The position numbers were made by a program, and so were the translations under genes. Source: Flavobacteriaceae bacterium UBA7446 (GTDB lineage Bacteria; Bacteroidota; Bacteroidia; Flavobacteriales; Flavobacteriaceae). Taken from it: 8,723 nt of DNA. A model generated the notes under the pieces. That model was not told where the DNA came from. It made no database searches and worked only from the letters and a program-made list of their open reading frames with translations. Within the stretch, counting starts at the first letter, position 1. Every line of letters starts with the position of its first letter. The stretch is taken from assembly GCA_002478685.1 (NCBI GenBank), contig DLPY01000043.1, forward strand, positions 1 through 8,723, written 5' to 3'. Below, one piece after another: positions 1 to 4,608 of the stretch.

Positions 1-1120
1 AAAAGCAAAGATTGAATTGTCGTCTTCAACACAAACCGAAATTAATTTGCCTTATATTACGGCTACCGCTTCTGGACCAAAACACTTGGTAAAAACGCTT
101 ACACGTGCCAAATTTGAGCAACTTGCCGACGAGCTTGTAAAACGTTCAATGAATCCAGTGAAAAACGCCCTTGATGATGCAGGCCTTTCTACAGGTGATA
201 TTGACGAGGTTATTTTAGTAGGAGGCTCTACACGTATTCCTGTGATTCAAGAAGAAGTAGAAAAATTCTTTGGAAAAAAGCCTTCTAAAGGAGTAAATCC
301 TGATGAAGTTGTTGCTATTGGAGCAGCCATTCAAGGAGGTGTTCTTACCGGTGATGTGAAAGATGTATTGCTTTTGGATGTTACCCCTCTTTCGTTGGGT
401 ATTGAAACTATGGGTGGTGTGATGACAAAATTGATTGAGTCAAATACCACGATCCCAACCAAGAAATCTCAAGTATTTTCAACAGCTGCTGATAATCAGC
501 CTTCTGTTGAAATTCACGTATTGCAAGGTGAGCGTTCCATGGCCTCAGACAATAAAACCATTGGTCGCTTTCATTTAGATGGTATTCCTCCTGCACAAAG
601 AGGTGTTCCACAAATCGAAGTTACTTTTGATATTGATGCCAACGGATTGATTCACGTAACGGCACTTGATAAAGCAACTAATAAGTCTCAAGACATTCGT
701 ATTGAAGCCTCTTCTGGACTTACTGAAGAAGAAATTGAGCGTATGCGCAAAGAAGCAGAAGCAAACGCTGATGCTGATAAAAAAGCCAAAGAGGAAGCAG
801 ATGTTTTAAACAATGCCGACCAGATGATTTTCCAAACGGAAAAGCAACTGAAAGAATTTGGAGACAAGCTTTCTGACGAGAAAAAAGCGCCAATTGAAAC
901 TGCACTTGAAGCTTTAAAAAAGGCTTATGAGTCTAAAGATATGGAGGCCATCAAACCTGCTCTTGACAACATAAACGAAGCATGGAAACAGGCTTCTGAA
1001 GAAATGTACAAAGCACAGCAGGAAGCTGGCGGCGCCGAAGCGCCTCCAACGGATGCTGCTGATGCATCCTCACCTTCTGATGATGATGTTGAAGATGTTG
1101 ATTTTGAAGAAGTGAAATAA
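1..1120 (+). CDS. dnaK: Molecular chaperone DnaK (Hsp70), 5'-truncated by window edge
   Basis: ATP-dependent Hsp70 chaperone of the cytoplasm, working with DnaJ and GrpE to fold and rescue proteins. The reading frame is open from base 2 (K-A-K-I-E-L-S-S) with no start, so the TTG at 17 is an internal Leu. By recalled alignment to E. coli DnaK about 266 N-terminal residues lie outside the window; the visible 372 residues would make a normal length near 638. Seen in order: the end of the nucleotide-binding domain with the third Hsp70 signature VILVGGSTRIP (from 209), the interdomain linker DVLLLD (362-379), the beta substrate-binding domain starting VTPLSLGIETMGG, the helical lid rich in Lys, Glu and Ala, and a disordered acidic tail ending DVDFEEVK. 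No frameshift or missing motif is seen. A terminator-like hairpin follows nine bases past the stop. Identification is essentially certain. Confidence 0.98.
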   Translation, partial: KAKIELSSSTQTEINLPYITATASGPKHLVKTLTRAKFEQLADELVKRSMNPVKNALDDAGLSTGDIDEVILVGGSTRIPVIQEEVEKFFGKKPSKGVNPDEVVAIGAAIQGGVLTGDVKDVLLLDVTPLSLGIETMGGVMTKLIESNTTIPTKKSQVFSTAADNQPSVEIHVLQGERSMASDNKTIGRFHLDGIPPAQRGVPQIEVTFDIDANGLIHVTALDKATNKSQDIRIEASSGLTEEEIERMRKEAEANADADKKAKEEADVLNNADQMIFQTEKQLKEFGDKLSDEKKAPIETALEALKKAYESKDMEAIKPALDNINEAWKQASEEMYKAQQEAGGAEAPPTDAADASSPSDDDVEDVDFEEVK

Positions 1121-1129
1121 TTATATCTG
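1098..1129 (+). promoter_or_regulatory. Possible Bacteroidota-type promoter for the thioesterase gene
   Basis: TTG at 1098-1100, 21 bases, then TATATCTG at 1122-1129. This fits the flavobacterial pattern TTG-N17-23-TAnnTTTG at all but one position of the -7 element. Transcription would begin near 1134-1137, inside the left arm of the hairpin, leaving a leader of about 20 bases that cannot form the full stem. If real, it lets the thioesterase escape the dnaK terminator. Short motifs of this kind occur by chance in AT-rich DNA, so this is tentative. Confidence 0.3.
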
Positions 1130-1157
1130 CGCCCCGTAAATAGGGGCGCTTCTTTTT
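1129..1157 (+). terminator. Intrinsic terminator-like hairpin after dnaK
   Basis: Perfect 7-bp stem, GCGCCCC (1129-1135) with GGGGCGC (1143-1149), a 7-base loop gtaaata, then TTCTTTTT (1150-1157). This is the classic form of a Rho-independent terminator and would end the dnaK transcript. Oddly, the T tract runs straight into the ATG of the next gene at 1158, so the hairpin is also the 5' leader of that gene in any readthrough RNA. Confidence 0.8.
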
Positions 1158-1571
1158 ATGAAACAAGAAGTAATTTTAGCGAAAATACAAGAACGTTGTG
1201 CAAATACGTTTGTAGATACCCTTGATATTAAATTTATCGAAGTAGGTGAAGATTATCTTGTTGCCAAAATGCCCGTCACGCCTGCAGTATTGCAGTTAGA
1301 TGGCGTATTACACGGTGGTGCTACGGCTGGTTTGGCCGAGACTGTTGGTAGTGCAGCTTGTGCCATATTTCGTGGTGCTGATGATATCATGATTCGTGGT
1401 ATAGAAGTCTCTGCCAATCACGTGCGGGGCGTTCGTTCAGGAAATGTTTATGCCAAAGCAGTTGCTACGCACATGGGTAAGACTATGCAGCTATGGTCTA
1501 TACAAATCACCAATGATGATAACAAGCTAATTTCCTCCTGTAAACTTACTACTCTCACTCTTCCAAAATAA
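1158..1571 (+). CDS. PaaI/YdiI-type hotdog-fold acyl-CoA thioesterase
   Basis: A 137-residue cytoplasmic protein of the single-hotdog PaaI/YdiI (MenI-like) thioesterase group, which hydrolyses acyl- or aroyl-CoA thioesters as dimers or tetramers. The diagnostic stretch is GVLHGGATAGLAETVGS: H52-G53-G54 at the start of the hotdog helix and E61 in LAET at the position of the catalytic Glu of YdiI. The later part, VSANHVRGVRSGNVYAKA, fits the conserved substrate-pocket strand. Length is normal for the family. The ATG at 1158 is the only sensible start, because the next in-frame Met (M38) lies inside the fold. The substrate cannot be read from the sequence: dihydroxynaphthoyl-CoA (menaquinone pathway), phenylacetyl-CoA intermediates and general acyl-CoA housekeeping are all possible, and no men or paa gene is nearby to decide. 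It lies just after the dnaK hairpin and 34 bases before the protease gene, with which it may be co-transcribed. Confidence 0.9.
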   Translation: MKQEVILAKIQERCANTFVDTLDIKFIEVGEDYLVAKMPVTPAVLQLDGVLHGGATAGLAETVGSAACAIFRGADDIMIRGIEVSANHVRGVRSGNVYAKAVATHMGKTMQLWSIQITNDDNKLISSCKLTTLTLPK

Positions 1572-1605
1572 AAATAGATTTCTTTCTTTTCAAAAAAAAT
1601 TAGAA

Positions 1606-2526
1606 ATGTACATTGAACAAGTTCGTAAAGAAACCAATGCGTTTTGGCTGTATATCATTGGCACGGTTATTTTAGGTATAATTATTTTGATTGGTAATTT
1701 ACCATTCGCTTTTGCCCTCATAAGTGAGGTTGGTCTTGATTCTTCTCAGCTTAGCATGGCAGAACAAATGCAGGTATTACCTTCAAACATGACGCTGTTT
1801 CTGCTTCTTTTACCCTTTACACTTGCCTTTGGTGCAATTCTGCTGATAGTTAAAACGCTACACAACTTATCATTGCGTGAGTTTATAACTTCTAGGCCTA
1901 AAGTGGATTGGAAGCGAATCTGCTTCGGTTTCGCTTCAGTTGTAATAACTTTAGTCTTGATGTTAGCTCTAAGTTATTTTATGAATCCAGAATCATTAAA
2001 ATGGAATTTTAATCCAGGTCCATTTGTTTTGTTAGTATTAATAAGTGTGCTTATGGTGCCTTTGCAAACTAGCGCAGAAGAGCTTTTCTTTAGAGGCTAT
2101 CTTATGCAAGGTTTAGGTCGTATTTTTTCTAAAAGAATTTTCCCTTTTGTGATAACCTCCGCCTTGTTTGGCTTGCTTCACTTTGCTAATCCAGAAGTTG
2201 ATAAACTTGGAGATATTATTTTGATTACCTATATGGCAACGGGATTTTTCCTTGGTGCAGTTTCTTTAATAGACGAAGGCTTGGAGCTTGCATTAGGTTT
2301 TCATGCAGGAAATAACCTTTTTCTGTCGTTATTTTTAACATCGGACTGGACGGTTTTTCAAACGGATTCGCTCTTTTTAGATGTGTCTGAACCCAATGTG
2401 TTGATGTATATAATTGGACCGCTGGTTATATATTCTATTTTATTTATGGTTTATGCGAAAAAATATAAGTGGAAAAATTATGTTGCTCGATTAATTGGTT
2501 CGCCTACAGTAGAAGCCTCATCTTGA
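1606..2526 (+). CDS. CPBP family intramembrane metalloprotease (Abi/Rce1-like)
   Basis: A 306-residue polytopic inner-membrane protein of the CPBP (CAAX protease and bacteriocin-processing, Abi) family. All three family motifs are present: EELFFR (E158, E159, R163), FGLLH (F188 to H192) and HAGNN (H233 to N237). These supply the Glu and His residues expected to bind the active-site metal and water. About eight hydrophobic segments are visible, near residues 14-38, 62-84, 106-125, 139-154, 178-193, 204-222, 228-245 and 265-284, with a basic cytoplasmic-looking C-terminal tail. Family members cleave prenylated or other membrane substrates, or act in bacteriocin self-immunity; here no bacteriocin, peptide or prenyltransferase gene is adjacent, so the substrate is unknown. 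The gene follows the thioesterase by 34 bases with no convincing own promoter, which suggests an operon. Its last 23 bases overlap the end of the opposing GNAT gene. Confidence 0.92.
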   Translation: MYIEQVRKETNAFWLYIIGTVILGIIILIGNLPFAFALISEVGLDSSQLSMAEQMQVLPSNMTLFLLLLPFTLAFGAILLIVKTLHNLSLREFITSRPKVDWKRICFGFASVVITLVLMLALSYFMNPESLKWNFNPGPFVLLVLISVLMVPLQTSAEELFFRGYLMQGLGRIFSKRIFPFVITSALFGLLHFANPEVDKLGDIILITYMATGFFLGAVSLIDEGLELALGFHAGNNLFLSLFLTSDWTVFQTDSLFLDVSEPNVLMYIIGPLVIYSILFMVYAKKYKWKNYVARLIGSPTVEASS

Positions 2527-2968
2527 TATTTCCTCTCTCGTATGGGCTATCCTTTATAGGCTCTTCAATAAAGCCAAATTTGCGGTATAAATAAATGGAA
2601 TTTTTCAATTTTCTGTTTGAGTAAAGTAGCATTTCGGAATATCCATTTTCTTTGGCGGTTTTGACTGAATGATGTAGTAGTTGTTGACCATATCCTTTTC
2701 CTTGATAAGTTGCGGTTATTGCCATTTTGCCAAGTTCAACAACATTGTTTTTAGGCGGAAGAAGTGCGTAAGTACCAATGACCAAACCTTCTAACATACC
2801 AAAAAAGATATGCCCTCCTTTTTCAATAATTTCTTCCTCGCAATTTTCGAGCAGTTGTGCGTCGTACGGCTCAACAACAAAATATTTTTCAAGCCACTCT
2901 TCGTTAAGTTTCTTAAAATTTGATTTCAGACGTTTTTCAAACGGAATAATGACAAAGCCTTTAGTCAC
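2504..2968 (-). CDS. GNAT family N-acetyltransferase
   Basis: A cytoplasmic GCN5-related acetyltransferase that moves the acetyl group from acetyl-CoA to an amine; its substrate cannot be told. The GTG start chosen here gives 154 residues. The acetyl-CoA pyrophosphate loop (motif A) is QGKGYG (residues 89-94), preceded by the beta-4 stretch ELGKMAITATY and followed by the helix QQLLHHSVKTAKENG. The C-terminal motif B, IYLYRKFGFIEE, is also clear. Start choice: a TGA lies in frame at 2975-2977, and between it and the fold (VIIPFEKRL) the only usual start codons are TTG at 2974 and GTG at 2968. I prefer GTG, because it overlaps the fumC stop by 8 bases, a common coupling geometry; TTG would add two residues. 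Expression is therefore probably coupled to fumC. The 3' end overlaps the protease gene tail to tail. Confidence 0.9.
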   Translation of the reverse strand: MTKGFVIIPFEKRLKSNFKKLNEEWLEKYFVVEPYDAQLLENCEEEIIEKGGHIFFGMLEGLVIGTYALLPPKNNVVELGKMAITATYQGKGYGQQLLHHSVKTAKENGYSEMLLYSNRKLKNSIYLYRKFGFIEEPIKDSPYERGNIKMRLLL

Positions 2969-4355
2969 GACCAATCATATTTTCAGGATTTACCCACTCA
3001 TCAAACTCTTTTTCAGTAAGATGTCCAGTTTGTAATGCAGCTTCTTTAAGCGTAAGCTTGTTTTGATGTGCCAAGTTGGCAATTTCAGCGGCCTTGTAAT
3101 ATCCGATTTTGGGATTTAGTGCTGTTACCAGCATTAAGGAGTTTTTGAGTAATTCATCAACCTTTTCTGTGTTTGGGACTATGCCTTGCGCACAGTTTAA
3201 ATCAAAGCTTACACAGGCATCTCCAATCAGTTGTGCAGATTCTAACACATTGAGTGCCATTACAGGTTTATACACGTTTAGTTCAAAATGGCCTTGCGAA
3301 CCTGCAAATGCTACCGTAGTGTCGTTACCGATAACCTGAGCACACACCATAGTGAGCGCTTCGCATTGCGTTGGGTTTACTTTTCCCGGCATTATGGAGC
3401 TACCTGGTTCATTTGCTGGAATTATCAATTCGCCTATGCCAGAGCGTGGGCCACTGGCCATCATGCGAATATCATTTCCAATTTTAAATAATGAAACGGC
3501 CAATTGACGAAGTGCACCGTGAGTTTCCACAAGTGCATCGTGAGCGGCAAGAGCTTCAAACTTATTTTCGGCAGACACAAAGGGAAGACCTGTGAATTGT
3601 GCAATATACTCACAAACTTTTTTTGCATATCCCTTTGGTGTATTGATACCAGTTCCAACAGCAGTGCCACCGAGTGCCAATTGTGATAAGTGTGGCAATG
3701 TGTTTTCTAATGCCTTAATTCCTTGGTTTAGTTGCGCTACATAGCCCGAAAATTCTTGTCCTAAGCTTAAAGGAGTGGCGTCCATAAAGTGCGTACGACC
3801 AATTTTGATAATGTCATCAAATTCTGCAGCTTTTTTGGCAAGTGTGTCTCTTAATTTGCAAACACCTGGAAGTGTCACTTCAACAATTTTTTTGTAAATG
3901 GCAATATGCATGCCAGTAGGGAAAGTATCGTTTGATGATTGCGATTTATTCACGTCGTCGTTTGGAAGTAGGGTACGGTCACCTTCACCCAAAACATGTC
4001 CTTGGATCACGTGTGCTCTATTAGCAATAACCTCATTAACATTCATGTTAGATTGGGTACCCGATCCTGTTTGCCAAGCTACTAAAGGAAAATGTTCGTT
4101 GAGTTTTCCAGCTTCAATTTCATCACATACTTCCGCGATTAAGTCGCGTTTTTCAGTACTTAAAACACCTAGCTCTTCATTGGTATAGGCAGCAGCTTTT
4201 TTAAGTACGGCAAAGCCGTAAACAATATCCAAAGGCATAGATCCCACAGGACCAATTTTAAAATTGTTTCTTGAACGCTCGGTTTGAGCACCCCAATACT
4301 TGTCAGCGGGTACTTTCACAACACCCATGGTGTCTTTTTCTTTCCTAAACTTCAT
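2961..4355 (-). CDS. fumC: Class II fumarate hydratase (fumarase C)
   Basis: Iron-independent, homotetrameric fumarase converting fumarate and water to L-malate in the TCA cycle. At 464 residues it matches the usual family length. Seen in order: the N-terminal MKFRKEKDTMG and VPADKYWGAQTERS, TGSGTQSNMN (96-105), GRTHFMDATPLSLGQE with catalytic-base-region H189, and the family signature GSSIMPGKVNP (318-328) with catalytic Ser319 and Lys325, all one residue offset from E. coli numbering as I recall it. The fumarase-specific context separates it from aspartase, argininosuccinate lyase and adenylosuccinate lyase. The frame stays open upstream to 4463, but those 36 residues (Cys-, Phe- and Lys-rich) match no fumarase N-terminus and cover the promoter region, so the ATG at 4355 is the start. 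The gene overlaps the downstream GNAT gene at its stop codon and diverges from the small membrane-protein gene. Confidence 0.97.
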   Translation of the reverse strand: MKFRKEKDTMGVVKVPADKYWGAQTERSRNNFKIGPVGSMPLDIVYGFAVLKKAAAYTNEELGVLSTEKRDLIAEVCDEIEAGKLNEHFPLVAWQTGSGTQSNMNVNEVIANRAHVIQGHVLGEGDRTLLPNDDVNKSQSSNDTFPTGMHIAIYKKIVEVTLPGVCKLRDTLAKKAAEFDDIIKIGRTHFMDATPLSLGQEFSGYVAQLNQGIKALENTLPHLSQLALGGTAVGTGINTPKGYAKKVCEYIAQFTGLPFVSAENKFEALAAHDALVETHGALRQLAVSLFKIGNDIRMMASGPRSGIGELIIPANEPGSSIMPGKVNPTQCEALTMVCAQVIGNDTTVAFAGSQGHFELNVYKPVMALNVLESAQLIGDACVSFDLNCAQGIVPNTEKVDELLKNSLMLVTALNPKIGYYKAAEIANLAHQNKLTLKEAALQTGHLTEKEFDEWVNPENMIGRD

Positions 4356-4369
4356 GTGGATGTTTTGTG

Positions 4370-4385
4370 CAAAAATACAAAAGTA
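4370..4385 (-). promoter_or_regulatory. Tandem -7 elements of a putative fumC promoter
   Basis: On the minus strand two TAnnTTTG elements stand back to back: TACTTTTG (4385-4378) and TATTTTTG (4377-4370). The proximal one would start transcription near 4363, about 8 bases before the fumC ATG. No TTG is found at the expected 17-23 bases upstream of either, so the -33 part is weak or missing. This could mean dependence on an activator, or that only one of the matches is meaningful. Confidence 0.4.
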
Positions 4386-4401
4386 GAAGCACTTCTTTTG
4401 T
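4377..4401. promoter_or_regulatory. Inverted repeat spanning both divergent promoters
   Basis: ACAAAAG (4377-4383) and CTTTTGT (4395-4401) form perfect 7-bp arms around an 11-base spacer. A second, slightly off-centre dyad, AGAAG-CA-CTTCT (4385-4396), lies within. The element overlaps the fumC -7 box on one side and touches the -33 TTG of the small gene on the other, so a protein bound here could control both. The arms partly arise because each promoter supplies a TTTTG run on opposite strands, so the dyad may be incidental. Confidence 0.3.
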
Positions 4402-4431
4402 TGTGAAGTAAAGAACCAATATGTACATTTG
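4401..4431 (+). promoter_or_regulatory. Bacteroidota-type promoter for the small membrane-protein gene
   Basis: TTG (4401-4403), 20 bases, then TACATTTG (4424-4431): an exact fit to the flavobacterial housekeeping pattern TTG-N17-23-TAnnTTTG. Transcription should start around 4437-4440, only about 6-9 bases before the ATG at 4446, which gives a very short leader. The -7 element overlaps the 8-bp palindrome ATGTACAT (4421-4428). Confidence 0.5.
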
Positions 4432-4444
4432 TCAAAACTTTGAC
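4431..4444. promoter_or_regulatory. 14-bp palindrome at the expected start of transcription
   Basis: GTCAAA (4431-4436), AC, TTTGAC (4439-4444): perfect 6-bp arms with a 2-base centre, placed between the -7 box and the ATG of the small gene. The position is that of a typical repressor operator. It is too short and tight to be an RNA terminator, and I cannot assign it to a known regulator. Confidence 0.3.
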
Positions 4445-4445
4445 C

Positions 4446-4607
4446 ATGATTGAATTTGATCAATATCTCGGCTTCCTTGCTTTTTTGACCATCCTAACCA
4501 TTGGTTTTTGGCTGATGATTTTCCTTATTACATTTGTTATCCCCTTTTGGTTAACTGGTAACCTGATGCAATGGCTTAAAGAAAAGCGCCAAAAGTCAAA
4601 GAGCTAA
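4446..4607 (+). CDS. Small single-pass membrane protein, 53 residues, unknown function
   Basis: I do not recognise this protein. It runs ATG to TAA with 53 residues. After an acidic start (MIEFDQ) comes one long hydrophobic run, residues 8-36, rich in Leu, Ile, Phe and Trp with a Pro at 33, then a short amphipathic part (NLMQWL) and a strongly basic tail (KEKRQKSKS). The positive-inside rule suggests the C-terminus in the cytoplasm. A 29-residue apolar run could be one tilted helix; a tight hairpin is less likely. Support for it being real: it fills the space between fumC and the receptor gene, has a consensus-like promoter at 4401-4431, starts with ATG, and has the charge layout of a true membrane protein rather than random translation. 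It ends one base short of the opposing receptor gene. It has no cleavable signal peptide or catalytic motif; a role as a small membrane subunit or regulator is speculation. Confidence 0.7.
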   Translation: MIEFDQYLGFLAFLTILTIGFWLMIFLITFVIPFWLTGNLMQWLKEKRQKSKS

Positions 4608-4608
4608 T

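Noticed and set aside
17..19. TTG as the start of the left-hand gene
   Set aside because: The frame is open and DnaK-like upstream of it (K-A-K-I-E), so it is an internal Leu of a truncated dnaK.
951..1166. Minus-strand open frames over dnaK, fumC, the receptor and prfB genes
   Set aside because: They are opposite-strand or other-frame shadows of strongly identified genes, with low-complexity, non-family translations.
1606..2526. CPBP protease as part of a bacteriocin immunity or prenyl-processing locus
   Set aside because: No precursor peptide, transporter or prenyltransferase is visible nearby; the neighbours are housekeeping genes.
2541..2565. Possible hairpin CTAT-CCTTT-ATAG near the convergent gene ends
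   Set aside because: Only a 4-bp AT-rich stem within GNAT coding sequence and no T tract; not a credible terminator.
4356..4463. 36-residue N-terminal extension of fumC from an upstream start at 4463
   Set aside because: The extension matches no known fumarase N-terminus, covers the promoter-like boxes, and MKFRKEKDTMG from 4355 fits the family start and length.
4566..4592. Possible terminator for the receptor gene (GGC..TT..AAGCC on the minus strand)
   Set aside because: Five pairs with a 2-base bulge, inside the small gene and without a clean T tract; too weak to call.
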